This document shows positions 7,078 to 15,686 of a stretch of 64,000 bases of DNA, one piece after another. The notes beneath the pieces were generated by a model. It was not told the DNA's origin. It saw nothing but the letters and a program-made list of their open reading frames with translations, and made no database searches. The position numbers and the translations under genes were made by a program. Source of the DNA: Streptomyces mobaraensis NBRC 13819 = DSM 40847 (GTDB taxonomy: Bacteria > Actinomycetota > Actinomycetes > Streptomycetales > Streptomycetaceae); contig NZ_CP072827.1 of the NCBI RefSeq assembly GCF_017916255.1, positions 1,426,001 through 1,490,000 of the forward strand, in the 5' to 3' direction. Every line of letters begins with the position of its first letter. Positions within the stretch are counted from its first letter, which is position 1.

Positions 7078-7947
7078 TCGATAGCGGTCAACGGCAGCCC
7101 GGCAGCGGGTGGCACGCTCCTCGCCCTGCTCGCCGTGGGCATGTTCTCGCTGACCTTCCCGGCGACGGTCTGGGCCCTGGACGGGCTCGGCCCCTGGTCG
7201 GTGGTCACCTGCCGCGCCGTCCTCGCCGCCCTGCTCGCGGGCGGCTTCCTGCTCGCCGGCCGGGTGCCGCCACCGGAGCGCCGGCACTGGGGCGGGCTGT
7301 GCGCGGTGGCGGCCGGCTGCGTCGTCGGCTTCCCCCTGCTGACCACGCTGGCCCTGGAGTCGTCGACGACCTCGCACGCGGCGGTGGTCGTGGGCCTGCT
7401 GCCGGTGACCACCGCCGTCTACGCCACCCTGCGCACCGGGGCCCGGCACTCCCGCGCCTTCTGGGTCGCGGCCGTGGCCGGGGCCGTGGTGGTCATCGCG
7501 TTCGCCCTCCACCAGAGCGGCGGCCGGCCGGGCACCGGCGACCTGTACCTGTTCGCCGCGCTGCTGGTGTGCGCCTCCGGCTACGCCGAGGGCGGCCGGC
7601 TGGCCAGGGAACTGCCCGGCTGGCAGGTCATCGCCTGGGCCCTCGTCCTCTGCCTGCCCGCCGGCGCCGCCGGGGCGGCGGCCGCGCTGGCCCTGGAACC
7701 CGTCCACGTCACGGCGAAGGCGACGGCCGGCCTCGGCTGGCTGGCGTTCTCCCAGTTCGTGAGCATGTGGCTCTGGTACCGCGCGATGGCGGCGACCGGC
7801 GTGGCCCGCGCGGGCCAGCTTCAGCTTTTGCAGCCGCTGCTCACTTTGGTGTGGGCGGTGGCGCTGCTCGGCGAGCGGCTTTCGGCTGCGGCGCCGGTTG
7901 CGGCTGTCGCGGTGCTTTTGTGTATCGCGGTGACGCAGCGGTCGTGA
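7045..7947 (+). CDS. EamA/DMT-family membrane exporter
   Basis: A 300-residue drug/metabolite transporter with about ten membrane helices arranged as two EamA halves (roughly 15-140 and 150-290). The second half ends with the typical QLLQPLLTLVWAVALLGERLS segment. It probably exports an amino acid-like or other small metabolite sensed by the divergent MocR regulator. I chose the ATG at 7045 because a -10-like hexamer lies six bases upstream (TACGCT, 7034-7039). ATG 7075 is a possible shorter start. The substrate is unknown. Confidence 0.85.
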   Translation: MTAQDSATRPMSIAVNGSPAAGGTLLALLAVGMFSLTFPATVWALDGLGPWSVVTCRAVLAALLAGGFLLAGRVPPPERRHWGGLCAVAAGCVVGFPLLTTLALESSTTSHAAVVVGLLPVTTAVYATLRTGARHSRAFWVAAVAGAVVVIAFALHQSGGRPGTGDLYLFAALLVCASGYAEGGRLARELPGWQVIAWALVLCLPAGAAGAAAALALEPVHVTAKATAGLGWLAFSQFVSMWLWYRAMAATGVARAGQLQLLQPLLTLVWAVALLGERLSAAAPVAAVAVLLCIAVTQRS

Positions 7948-7953
7948 GGCGGT

Positions 7954-8161
7954 GGGGGTTGCCCCGGTCCCGCCCTTTCACCGTTTCTTGCGGGGGCAAG
8001 CCCCCGCACCCCCGAAACCGCGCTCCGCGCGGTTGTCCTCAAACGCCGGACGGGCTGATACAGCCCGTCCGGCGTTTGAGGACGAGCGGCGAAGCCGCGA
8101 AAAGGGGGTCTGGGGCGCAGCCCCAGGAAACGGTGAGAGGGCGGGACCGGGGCAACCCCCA
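7954..8161. repeat. Multi-hairpin palindromic element, copy A
   Basis: A 208-bp nearly symmetrical intergenic element. The outer arms start TGCCCCGGTCCCGCCC and end GGGCGGGACCGGGGCA. The centre is a perfect 23-bp inverted repeat (8035-8057 with 8061-8083) around the 3-base loop ATA. Small hairpins lie between: GCGGGGGC/GCCCCCGC, AACCGCGC/GCGCGGTT, GCGGC/GCCGC and CTGGGGC/GCCCCAG. It fills the gap between the exporter and the DUF1918 gene and could also end transcription. The rest of that gap (8162-8275) holds only the DUF1918 promoter region. Confidence 0.92.
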
Positions 8162-8275
8162 ATCGGGCCGTAGCCCGGGCCGGCGCGCCTCCGCGCCCCT
8201 AGACTCGAAGGGACCGCGCGCGTCAGCGCGCACGCGCACAAGCCACGGCCGACCCCGACGAAAGGAGCCGCGTCG

Positions 8276-8476
8276 ATGCATGCGAGCAAGGGCGACCACC
8301 TGGTCGTACACGGCAGGGTCGTCGGAAAGCAGGACCACGTCGTGGAGATCGTCGAGGTCCTCGGGCCCAACGGCACACCCCCGTATCGGGTCCGCTCCGA
8401 GAACGGCCACGAGACCATCATGTCGCCGGGCCCCGACTCGGTGGTGGACCACCGCAAGGCGACGGGCGAGCGGTAG
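8276..8476 (+). CDS. DUF1918-family small protein
   Basis: A 66-residue protein that fits the actinobacterial DUF1918 family from end to end: an SH3-like beta barrel with GDHLVVHGRVVG at residues 6-17 and a conserved DHR near the C-terminus. The biochemical role of the family is not established. The ATG at 8276 follows AAAGGAG at normal spacing. It is convergent with the glycosidase gene, with only 15 bases between the stop codons. Confidence 0.85.
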   Translation: MHASKGDHLVVHGRVVGKQDHVVEIVEVLGPNGTPPYRVRSENGHETIMSPGPDSVVDHRKATGER

Positions 8477-8491
8477 CCGCACGCCGCGGGA

Positions 8492-9721
8492 TCAGCGCGG
8501 CGGGCGCGCGCGGCGGGGGTAGTGGTCCCCGACCACGCGCGCCATCGCCCCGATCGGGTCGTCGCGCACCTGCCGGGCGGAGAAGTAGACGTTCCCGCCC
8601 ACCTCGCGATGGCGCCGGCAAAGCGTGAGGTGGCGGGAGAGTTCGGCCGGGTCCTGCCAGGGGGCGGGCTGTGACGGGTCGCCCTGCCGGTAGAGCGCCT
8701 CGCCGATGTACAGGCCGACGCGGGTGCCGCGCACGGTCCGGGCCCACCACGGTACGAGCGTCGCGTAGTCGGCCGCGGCGTTGCCGATGTGCCAGTAGAC
8801 CTGGGGGACGATGTAGTCGATCCATCCCTCGCGCACCCACTTCCGGGTGTCCGCGTACAGGTCGTCGTACGTCTGCACGCCGGCCCGGGTGTCCGAACCC
8901 CGGGAGTCCGTCGCCTTATTGCGCCACACGGCGAACGGGCTCACCCCGAACCGCACGTGTTTCTTGCGCCGCTTGATGCGCTCGCCCGTCTCGCGCACCA
9001 GCCGGTCGATGTTGTCCCGCCGCCAGGCGCCCCGGTCGGAGAACTTCCCGCCGTACCGCCGGTAGGCCGCCGCGTCGTCGAACTCCTGCCCCGCCACCGG
9101 GTACGGGTAGAAGTAGTCGTCGAAGTGCACCCCGTCGAGGTCGTAGCGGAACACCGCGTCGAGCATGGCGTCCTGGACGAACCGCCGGACGTCGGGCAGG
9201 CCAGGGTTGTAGTAGAGCTTCCCGCCGTAGGGCACCGCCCAGCCCGGGTGCTTCCGCGCCGGGTGGGACGGCACGAGCCGCCCGGGGTCGGTGTGGTTGG
9301 CGATGCGGTACGGGTTGAACCAGCCGTGCAGTTGCAGGCTCCGCCGGTGCGCCTCGCGGACGGCGAAGTCCAGCGGGTCCCAGCCCGGGTCCTTCCCCTG
9401 CGTGCCGGTCAGGAACTCGGACCACGGTTCGTACCGCGACGGCCAGAACGCGTCGGCGGTCGGCCGGATCTGGAGGAGGACGACGTTGAGCCGCCGCTTC
9501 ACGGCGGAGTCCAGGAGGGCGAGGAGTTCCTCGCGCTGCCGGTCCCGGCCGAGCCCCGGGCGGGACGGCCAGTCGATGTTGGCGACGGTGGCGGCCCATA
9601 CGCCCCGGAACTCCGTGGGAGTCCCGGCGTCCGCCGCCCGTCCCGCGCCCGGGAACAGGCCCAGGGCCGTCACCGCCCCCGCCCCGACCGCCGTGAACCG
9701 TCTTCGCGTCATACGCACCAT
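8492..9721 (-). CDS. Tat-exported family 10-like glycosylhydrolase (GHL10, DUF187)
   Basis: A 409-residue secreted protein with a twin-arginine signal at the N-terminus (TRRRFTAVGAGAVTALG, then AGRAADA as a cleavage region). The mature part is a TIM-barrel glycosyl-hydrolase-like domain: EFRGVWAATVANIDWP near residue 37, then GVHFDDYFYPYP carrying candidate catalytic Asp residues near 200, and QVYWHIGN near 310. Related proteins act on cell-wall or extracellular polysaccharide, though the family chemistry is poorly defined. The ATG at 9721 has AAGGAG about 10 bases upstream, and the ATG at 9712 is an alternative. The open frame continues far upstream but that part is antisense to the next gene. 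Confidence 0.85.
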   Translation of the reverse strand: MVRMTRRRFTAVGAGAVTALGLFPGAGRAADAGTPTEFRGVWAATVANIDWPSRPGLGRDRQREELLALLDSAVKRRLNVVLLQIRPTADAFWPSRYEPWSEFLTGTQGKDPGWDPLDFAVREAHRRSLQLHGWFNPYRIANHTDPGRLVPSHPARKHPGWAVPYGGKLYYNPGLPDVRRFVQDAMLDAVFRYDLDGVHFDDYFYPYPVAGQEFDDAAAYRRYGGKFSDRGAWRRDNIDRLVRETGERIKRRKKHVRFGVSPFAVWRNKATDSRGSDTRAGVQTYDDLYADTRKWVREGWIDYIVPQVYWHIGNAAADYATLVPWWARTVRGTRVGLYIGEALYRQGDPSQPAPWQDPAELSRHLTLCRRHREVGGNVYFSARQVRDDPIGAMARVVGDHYPRRARPPR

Positions 9722-9875
9722 ATGTTGCTCACTCCTTGTCGGATGTGTCACACCGTGCGCGCTGAGCATGCCCTCCCCGGGCCCCCCGCTACCGGACCGC
9801 GCGGAGTAACGTCTGACCGAGGCGGGAGCGACCCCGGCACCCGCCGGTCGACGAAGAGCACCGAAAGGCAACGTC

Positions 9876-10736
9876 TTGAGCGACATCGAACGCGTGGGAG
9901 TGGTCGGCTGCGGCCAGATGGGCGCGGGCATCGCGGAGGTGTGTGCCCGGGCGGGCCTGGACGTCAAGGTCGCCGAGACCACGGGCGAGGCCCTGGAGAT
10001 CGGCCGCACCCGGCTGACCAACTCCCTCGGCAAGGCCGCCGAACGCGGCAAGATCACCGAGGCGGAGCGGGACGCCGCCCTGGAGCGGCTGAGCTTCACC
10101 ACCGACCTCGGCGAGTTCGCCGACCGCGACCTGGTCATCGAGGCCGTCGTGGAGAACGAGCAGGTCAAGACCGAGATCTTCCAGGTACTCGACCAGGTCG
10201 TCACCCGCCCGGACGCCATCCTCGCGTCCAACACCTCGTCCATCCCGCTGGTCAAGCTCGCGGTCGCCACCTCGCGCCCCGACCAGGTCATCGGCATCCA
10301 CTTCTTCAACCCGGCCCCGGTGCAGAAGCTGGTCGAGATCATCCCGGCGCTCACCACCTCCGACGAGACCGTCAAGCGCGCCGAGGCGCTGGTGGCCGGC
10401 GTCCTGGACAAGCACCCCATCCGCGCGCAGGACCGCTCCGGCTTCATCGTCAACGCGCTGCTCATCCCGTACCTGCTGTCGGCCATCCGGATGTTCGAGT
10501 CCGGCATCGCCAGCCGCGAGGACATCGACAACGGCATGGAAATGGGCTGCGCCCACCCCATGGGCCCCCTCAAGCTCTCCGACCTCATCGGCCTGGACAC
10601 CGTCGCCTCGGTCGCGGACAGCATGTACGCCGAGTACAAGGAGCCGCTGTACGCCGCTCCCCCGCTGCTCCAGCGGATGGTGGACGCGGGCCGGCTCGGC
10701 CGGAAGTCCGGCGCGGGCTTCTACACCTACGGCTGA
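9876..10736 (+). CDS. 3-hydroxybutyryl-CoA dehydrogenase
   Basis: A 286-residue NAD(P)-dependent enzyme that interconverts 3-hydroxybutyryl-CoA and acetoacetyl-CoA in fatty-acid, butanoate or polyhydroxyalkanoate metabolism. The Rossmann loop GCGQMGAGIA is at residues 11-20, the catalytic His in HFFNP at 142, with E154 as its partner, and the SNTSSIP loop at 118-124 is intact. The length is typical. The start is a TTG at 9876 with GAAAGG eight bases upstream. It appears monocistronic, with a hairpin at 10788-10811. Confidence 0.93.
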   Translation: MSDIERVGVVGCGQMGAGIAEVCARAGLDVKVAETTGEALEIGRTRLTNSLGKAAERGKITEAERDAALERLSFTTDLGEFADRDLVIEAVVENEQVKTEIFQVLDQVVTRPDAILASNTSSIPLVKLAVATSRPDQVIGIHFFNPAPVQKLVEIIPALTTSDETVKRAEALVAGVLDKHPIRAQDRSGFIVNALLIPYLLSAIRMFESGIASREDIDNGMEMGCAHPMGPLKLSDLIGLDTVASVADSMYAEYKEPLYAAPPLLQRMVDAGRLGRKSGAGFYTYG

Positions 10737-10787
10737 TCCCGCCTTTCCCGCAGGGCTGATCCGGCCTCCGCGCACGGACGGTAAGCC

Positions 10788-10811
10788 GGGGCGCTCCGCA
10801 CCGAGCGCCCC
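10788..10811 (+). terminator. Hairpin terminator after the dehydrogenase gene
   Basis: GGGGCGCTC (10788-10796) pairs perfectly with GAGCGCCCC (10803-10811) around a 6-base loop, 52 bases after the stop codon. The remaining bases up to 10954 hold no recognisable gene. Confidence 0.6.
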
Positions 10812-10954
10812 CTCGGCCGCCCTCAGGGCGCCGGACGCTCCTCCGGCCTCCGCGCGCCCCGCCACAGCGCTCCGGTGCGCCGGGCACCCCGGCCGGTATC
10901 CGGGGAAAAGGCCGGCCCGCCACGGCCGGGCCGCGACCCGCGAGGAGCGCCCCC

Positions 10955-11710
10955 ATGCTGACGCGCCGGCCCGTCACCATCTCATCGGTCGAACCCTCCG
11001 AAGGCCGCGAGGGAACCCTCGTGACCATCCGGGGCACGGGTTTCGCCCCGCACGTGCGCAACAACTGTGTCGTGATCGGGGGCATGGGCGCCTGCGCCCG
11101 GCCCGAACCGGGCTCCACGGACACCGAGTTGAAGGTCAGGATCGGCCCGGTGGCCCGGGCGGCCGAGGGCGACCTGCTCATGTGGCCGGGCACGGGCACC
11201 GACGTCCACACCGAGCGCATCGCCTTCGGGGGGACGACACTGACGTTCTCCGAGGTCGCGGTGTTCCGCAACGGCGCTCCGGTCGCCTCGGCGGGCGTCG
11301 GCTTCCGGCTGACGGATCCCTCGCCGCGGACCTACGCCGGGTTCGTCGGCCGGTCCCCGACCCGGGTGGACCTCGGCGGCCTGGAGGGCGGGCCGGCGCT
11401 GTGCGTCCGTTTCCCGCACGGTTCCGGGGCCGCGTCCGTTCCCGAGTGGTCCTCGGTGGACATCTGCCTGGTGCTGAAGGAACCGACGCTCGCCATCGAC
11501 TTCTCCGCCGAGTTCTCCGGCGACCGAAACCCGGCGAACTGCCTGGGCGCCGTGGCCAAGGCCGTCACCGCCAACGCCGCGCTGGTCGGGGAGCGGGTGT
11601 ACGCGGACGTCGTCGACGGCGGGGATGCCGGGGAGTGCGAGCTGTACGTCACCAAGCCGTACCTGACGAACGGGATGCTCGTGCTCCGCTTCGGTGCCGC
11701 CGCGAGCTGA
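10955..11710 (+). CDS. IPT/TIG-domain protein of unknown function
   Basis: A 251-residue protein with an N-terminal immunoglobulin-like IPT/TIG module (about residues 6-80: ITSSVEPSEGREG-type opening, VTIRGTGF, VVIGG). The remaining 170 residues are rich in beta strand and have no family I recognise. There is no signal peptide or membrane segment, which is unusual for an IPT protein, so it is probably cytoplasmic or exported by an unknown route. The ATG at 10955 has GAGGAG nine bases upstream. It converges on a small membrane-protein gene at 11750. Confidence 0.7.
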   Translation: MLTRRPVTISSVEPSEGREGTLVTIRGTGFAPHVRNNCVVIGGMGACARPEPGSTDTELKVRIGPVARAAEGDLLMWPGTGTDVHTERIAFGGTTLTFSEVAVFRNGAPVASAGVGFRLTDPSPRTYAGFVGRSPTRVDLGGLEGGPALCVRFPHGSGAASVPEWSSVDICLVLKEPTLAIDFSAEFSGDRNPANCLGAVAKAVTANAALVGERVYADVVDGGDAGECELYVTKPYLTNGMLVLRFGAAAS

Positions 11711-11749
11711 CACCGCGTCCGACGCGCGCTCGCCGGCCCGACGGCCCCG

Positions 11750-11977
11750 TCAAGTGCGCCCGGCGGCTCCATCACACGCGCCCGTCGGCCCGGCACTGCC
11801 CCCGGCGTCTTCGTCGGCCCGGTGCCGTCGGACCGAGCGGACGGCGGCCCGGGCCAGGACGAGCGCGCCCGCGCCGAAGACCGCGTTGCCGGTCACGGCG
11901 ACGGCGAACGGGGCGTCGGAGTCCGCCGCCTGGGTGAAGCCCGCCCAGACGTAGGTCAGCAGGGCCCCGACGGCCAC
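11750..11977 (-). CDS. Small hypothetical two-helix membrane protein
   Basis: A 75-residue frame beginning with a GTG 27 bases after the LysE stop codon, in the same frame. It shows two hydrophobic segments (VGALLTYVWAGFTQ; FAVAVTGNAVFGAGALVLARAA) followed by a basic, then disordered tail. Third codon positions are almost all G or C through residue 60, which supports real coding. Close spacing suggests translational coupling to the exporter. I do not recognise the family. It could be an accessory subunit or an unrelated small membrane protein. Confidence 0.5.
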   Translation of the reverse strand: MAVGALLTYVWAGFTQAADSDAPFAVAVTGNAVFGAGALVLARAAVRSVRRHRADEDAGGSAGPTGACDGAAGRT

Positions 11978-12004
11978 GGCGACCCGGCCCCCGCCCGCGT
12001 CCCC

Positions 12005-12628
12005 TCAGGCGGCCACCAGCCGCTCCACCAGCAGGAACGCTCCGATGCCCACCATCGCCACGCCCGACAGCCGGCTCACCGTGCGGGCCACGGACGGCCG
12101 GGCCCGCAGTACCCGGCGGGCCAGTGTCCCGACGCCGAAGTAGACCACGCCGCAGGCCGCCACGTGCAGCACGCCGAGCGTTCCGGTCTGGAGCGCCACC
12201 GGCCACGTCCCGTGCCGGTCGACGAACTGCGGCAGCAGCGAGACGTAGAGCAGCAGCCCCTTGGGGTTGAGGCCGCTGGTGCCGGCGCCCTGGAGCAGGA
12301 CGCGGGCCGGCCCGAGCCCGGCCGGTGCCTCCGCCGCCGCGCCGGGCACGGACGGCCGGCGCAGCGTCGCCACCCCCAGCCAGAGGAGGTAGCCCGCGCC
12401 GAGCACGGTGAGCGCGGTCAGCAGGCTCGGCGTCCCGGCGACCACCGCGGCGACGCCGGCCACCACGACCACCGTGAGTGCGACGTAGCCGAGCATCAGA
12501 CCGCCGACCGCCGGTATGACCGAGCGGTCGCGCAGCCCGGCGGCTATCGCGTAGGCCCAGTCGGCGCCGGGGACGAGGAGGAGCAGGACGGAGACGGTGA
12601 GAAAGGCGGTCATGGAGCCGACGGCCAT
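12005..12628 (-). CDS. LysE/RhtB-family amino-acid exporter
   Basis: A 207-residue inner-membrane exporter with six predicted helices. The family signature is visible at the N-terminus (FLTVSVLLLLVPGADWAYAI, a variant of the P-G-P/D motif) and in GTSGLNPKGLLLYVSLLPQF near residue 117. Such proteins export amino acids or their analogues. The gene is divergent from an Lrp/AsnC regulator, the classical LysE-LysG-like arrangement, so export is probably induced by an amino acid. The transported amino acid cannot be deduced. Confidence 0.88.
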   Translation of the reverse strand: MAVGSMTAFLTVSVLLLLVPGADWAYAIAAGLRDRSVIPAVGGLMLGYVALTVVVVAGVAAVVAGTPSLLTALTVLGAGYLLWLGVATLRRPSVPGAAAEAPAGLGPARVLLQGAGTSGLNPKGLLLYVSLLPQFVDRHGTWPVALQTGTLGVLHVAACGVVYFGVGTLARRVLRARPSVARTVSRLSGVAMVGIGAFLLVERLVAA

Positions 12629-12762
12629 GCGCTGCGCACCCCTTCCGGACGGTGTCCGATTCCGATGAATTGCCGTTGCGGTGGGGAAGGTTATGCGTGA
12701 TCCGGCGGGAAGTGTTGTCGGCTTTTGTCCCGTACCGGCGAGGCGGAGGGAGAATATCGCCC

Positions 12763-13218
12763 ATGGACAGCCTCGATCGGAAAATCCTTGCCGAGCTCCA
12801 GCAGGACGGCCGCCTCACCGTCACGGAACTGGCCGCCCGGGTGCGGCTCAGCGTCTCCCCCTGCCACCGCCGGCTGCGCGAGCTGGAGCGCTCGGGGGCG
12901 ATACGCGGCTACCGGGCCGTGGTGGACCCGCGCGCCCTCGGGCTGGCCTTCGAGGCCCTGGTGTTCATCACCATGCACCAGGAGGACCGCGAGACGGTCA
13001 GCGACTTCGAACGGGCCGTCGCCGCCGTTCCGCAGGTGGTGCGGGCGGAGCGGCTGTTCGGCGACCCGGACTACATGCTGCGCGTGGTCACCGCCGACCT
13101 CGACGCCTACCAGCGGCTCTACGACGAGCACCTGGCCACGCTGCCGGGTGTGCTGCGGCTGGACTCCACCCTGGTGATGAAACGCGTGGTCGAGGAACGC
13201 CCGCTCCCTGAGCGCTAG
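12763..13218 (+). CDS. Lrp/AsnC-family transcriptional regulator
   Basis: A 151-residue regulator with the AsnC winged helix (residues 1-60: [20 protein letters not shown] followed by VRLSVSPCHRRLRELERSG) and a C-terminal RAM domain that binds an amino acid (AERLFGDPDYMLRVV, about 88-102). The ATG at 12763 is preferred to the upstream in-frame ATG at 12652 because it matches the family N-terminus and follows GGAGGGAG. The gene is divergent from the LysE exporter across 134 bases that must hold both promoters. Confidence 0.9.
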   Translation: MDSLDRKILAELQQDGRLTVTELAARVRLSVSPCHRRLRELERSGAIRGYRAVVDPRALGLAFEALVFITMHQEDRETVSDFERAVAAVPQVVRAERLFGDPDYMLRVVTADLDAYQRLYDEHLATLPGVLRLDSTLVMKRVVEERPLPER

Positions 13219-13370
13219 TTCGCCGCAAGCCCGTTCACACGGGGTGTGCGGAACTGACCCGTACTCACCCTCCGCACACGCTCCCGCCCCGGCCCGCCCC
13301 GCGCTTTCCTTGTCGTACAGCGCGTTCACCACGGAAACAGCCGTGGGGCCTTCCGGAAGGAGTACGGACC

Positions 13371-13628
13371 GTGACCATGCATCCCGAGCACGCCGCGAAG
13401 ACGGCAGAGCTCGCGGAGCTCCGGCGCAGACTCGACGTGGGCGTCGTCCGCATCGACGGGCGCCTCGCCCTGCTCACCCAGCGCAGCGACCAGGCGCAAC
13501 GCGAGATCACCGAAGTGGAGGAGCGCGTCAAGGCGCTGGAGAGCGGCCGCTGGCCGGTCTCCTCCCTTGCCGCGCTCACCGGCCTGGCCGGGCTGGGCCT
13601 CGCCGTCTGGCAGATGCTCGGCCGGTGA
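13371..13628 (+). CDS. Small coiled-coil membrane-anchored protein
   Basis: An 85-residue protein with an N-terminal alpha-helical, heptad-like segment (about residues 8-58, rich in Glu, Arg and Leu) and one C-terminal membrane helix (VSSLAALTGLAGLGLAVWQML). This architecture resembles small phage or haemolysin-XhlA-like membrane proteins, but no phage genes are nearby. GTG 13371 follows AAGGAG by eight bases. ATG 13377 is the alternative. The function is unknown. Confidence 0.6.
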   Translation: MTMHPEHAAKTAELAELRRRLDVGVVRIDGRLALLTQRSDQAQREITEVEERVKALESGRWPVSSLAALTGLAGLGLAVWQMLGR

Positions 13629-13673
13629 GCGCGGGGGTCCCCCGCCGCCCTCGCCGATCAAGTGATCAGGCGA

Positions 13674-14204
13674 TCAGCCGAGGCGCGTGTGGTGCAGCAG
13701 GAGCAGGGCGGCGGCCATGTTGGCGGCCGGCACCTCACCCCGGGCGATCAGGTCCGGCACCAGCTTGAGCGGGACCCACTCGCGGCGGTCCGACTCGAAG
13801 CCGTCCTCCGGTTCACCGATGTACTCGGCCTCGTCCGTCCAGTAGACGTGATGCCGGGCGTCGGTGAGGCCGTTGGACGGCTCGACGGTCATCAGGTGCC
13901 GCAGCGGGCCGGGACGCCAGCCGGTCTCCTCCTCCATCTCCCGGGCCGCGGCCCGGGCGACATCCTCGCCGTCCTCGACGACCCCGGCGGCCAGCTCCCA
14001 GCCCCAGGTGTCGGTGATGAACCGGTGCCGCCAGAGCAGCAGGACCTCGTTGGCCTCGTTGACCACCGTGGCGACGGCCACGGGCCGCATCCGGATGAGG
14101 AAGTGGTCGAGGTGCCGGCCGTCGGGGAGTTCGACGTCCGCGAGATTGACCCGGAACCAGCGGTTCTCATAGACGTTCCGCTCCGCGAGATTCTTCCAAC
14201 GCAC
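13674..14204 (-). CDS. Nudix hydrolase, ADP-ribose pyrophosphatase-like
   Basis: A 176-residue Nudix hydrolase. The Nudix box is complete from G74 to W96: G, five residues, E80, seven residues, R88-E89, E92-E93, G95, then an aromatic. It therefore binds Mg2+ and should cleave a nucleoside diphosphate linked to another moiety. The N-terminal strand pattern and the GWELAAG segment before the box resemble ADP-ribose or nucleotide-sugar pyrophosphatases. The start at 14204 is an ATG. The neighbouring TPR regulator is on the same strand 58 bases upstream and may be cotranscribed. Confidence 0.88.
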   Translation of the reverse strand: MRWKNLAERNVYENRWFRVNLADVELPDGRHLDHFLIRMRPVAVATVVNEANEVLLLWRHRFITDTWGWELAAGVVEDGEDVARAAAREMEEETGWRPGPLRHLMTVEPSNGLTDARHHVYWTDEAEYIGEPEDGFESDRREWVPLKLVPDLIARGEVPAANMAAALLLLHHTRLG

Positions 14205-14262
14205 GTGTTGCCACCTTCCGCCGAGGTGGCCACCTACCCGGGCGTCGCCCGCACAAGGGTCG

Positions 14263-15600
14263 TCACAAGGGCACCCGCAGCGCCCCTTCGATCATTTCGG
14301 CGGCCTCGGCGGTGGCCGCGCACCCGCTTTCGACCAGGTGCTCGCGCACCGCCCGGAGCCGGTCCCGTAAGCGCTGCGATTCCATGCCCCTCGCCTGCTC
14401 GGTCATCTCCTGAGCGGTGGCCACCGCCTTGTCCGCGTCTCCCTGACGCAGTTCGATGTGCGTGAGCATGGCGAGCCGGTGGACACGGCCCCGGTCGTGG
14501 GCGGGGGTGTCGACGGCCCGGTCGGCGTGCTCACGGGCGGGTCGGAGATCACCGAGGCTGAGCAGGGCCTCGGCCACCTGGACGTTGACCAGTCCCGGCT
14601 GGACGTAGCCGGTCTCGGCGGGCTCCTGGCCCCGGTGGATGCGCTCGGCGGCCGACTCGGCGCGGCGGATGCAGCCCAGCGCCCCGGCGCCGTCGCCGAG
14701 CCGCGCGTACGCCTTGGCCTGCATGGCGTAGAGGTCGGCGGTCAGGGCGGGGGTCAGGTGCGGGCCGCCGGAGCGCAGCGCGGACTCGGCGAAGGCGACG
14801 GCCTGCCGGTACTCCCCCAGGAACAGCGACTGGTTGACCAGCAGGGCTATGACGTAGGCGCCGAGCCCCCGGTCCCCGCTGGCCTTCGCCAGCCGCAGCG
14901 CCTGGTGGAAGTAGCGCTGGGCGAGGCCGTGCGCGTCGGAGTCGTAGGCGCAGATGCCGGCGACGGCGACCAGCCCGCCGGTGGCGCGGTGGAGGTGGCG
15001 GCCGGTGGCGTCGGAGTAGCTGCCGCGCAGCAGCGGGGCGGTCTCGGCGTTGAGGAAGCCGACGATCCGGGCGCGGGTCGCGATCCCGCCGGCCTTGCGG
15101 TACATCTGCTCGTAGTGCGTGCGGGCGGCGCGCAGCATGGCGATGTCGTCCATGGAGACGCGGGTGAGGCCGCGCCGGGAGACGTCGGCGTCGTCGGGCG
15201 GGTTCTCCCACTCCCAGACGGGCATGACGGCGTGGGTGCCGGTGACGGCGGGGGCGGTGACGACGTGCTCGCGCTGCTGTTCGTCGGAGCGCCACAGGGC
15301 GGTGGCCCGCTCGACGAAGCCGGACAGCGGGGTGCCGGGGACCCGGGGGGCGCCGGGGGTGCCCAGGCCGATGTCGTCGAGGGTCAGCGGCCGGTGCAGC
15401 CGCTCGCCCAGCACCTCGCAGATGAGGTCGGGCACCTGCCCGCGCGGCCGCTGGCCCTTCAACCAGCGGGCCACGGCGGTGTGTTCGTAACGCAACGCCA
15501 GACCCCGGGCCCGGCCCGCCGCGTTGACGTGGGCGGCCAGGCCGGCGTGGGACATCCCCGCCTCGTCGAGTATGGCGTCGAGCAGAGTGTTGGGCTCCAT
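14263..15600 (-). CDS. TPR-containing XRE-like transcriptional regulator
   Basis: A 445-residue regulator of the type related to Streptomyces NsdA. An atypical helix-turn-helix lies in the first 65 residues (LLDAILDEAGMSHAGLAAHV, then YEHTAVARWLKGQRPRG), and tetratricopeptide-like helical repeats cover about residues 170-430. NsdA-type proteins negatively affect sporulation and antibiotic production in Streptomyces, but membership in that exact subgroup is my inference. The ATG at 15600 has GGAGG six bases upstream. A longer frame from 15654 lacks such a site. Confidence 0.75.
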   Translation of the reverse strand: MEPNTLLDAILDEAGMSHAGLAAHVNAAGRARGLALRYEHTAVARWLKGQRPRGQVPDLICEVLGERLHRPLTLDDIGLGTPGAPRVPGTPLSGFVERATALWRSDEQQREHVVTAPAVTGTHAVMPVWEWENPPDDADVSRRGLTRVSMDDIAMLRAARTHYEQMYRKAGGIATRARIVGFLNAETAPLLRGSYSDATGRHLHRATGGLVAVAGICAYDSDAHGLAQRYFHQALRLAKASGDRGLGAYVIALLVNQSLFLGEYRQAVAFAESALRSGGPHLTPALTADLYAMQAKAYARLGDGAGALGCIRRAESAAERIHRGQEPAETGYVQPGLVNVQVAEALLSLGDLRPAREHADRAVDTPAHDRGRVHRLAMLTHIELRQGDADKAVATAQEMTEQARGMESQRLRDRLRAVREHLVESGCAATAEAAEMIEGALRVPL

Positions 15601-15686
15601 GCCGCCCCTCCGTGAGCGCTCGGTCGACCCAGCGTAACGGAAACGGATTCGCACGGGGTGTGAACGGGCCCGGTGGGCACGGGAGT

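Noticed and set aside
7954..8161. Treating the palindromic elements as ordinary intrinsic terminators
   Set aside because: They are about 200 bp with five hairpins and symmetric outer arms, recur with the same order of parts and show matched changes in both arms, which simple terminators do not.
13371..13628. Prophage remnant
   Set aside because: One small coiled-coil membrane protein is not enough. No integrase, attachment site or other phage gene lies nearby.
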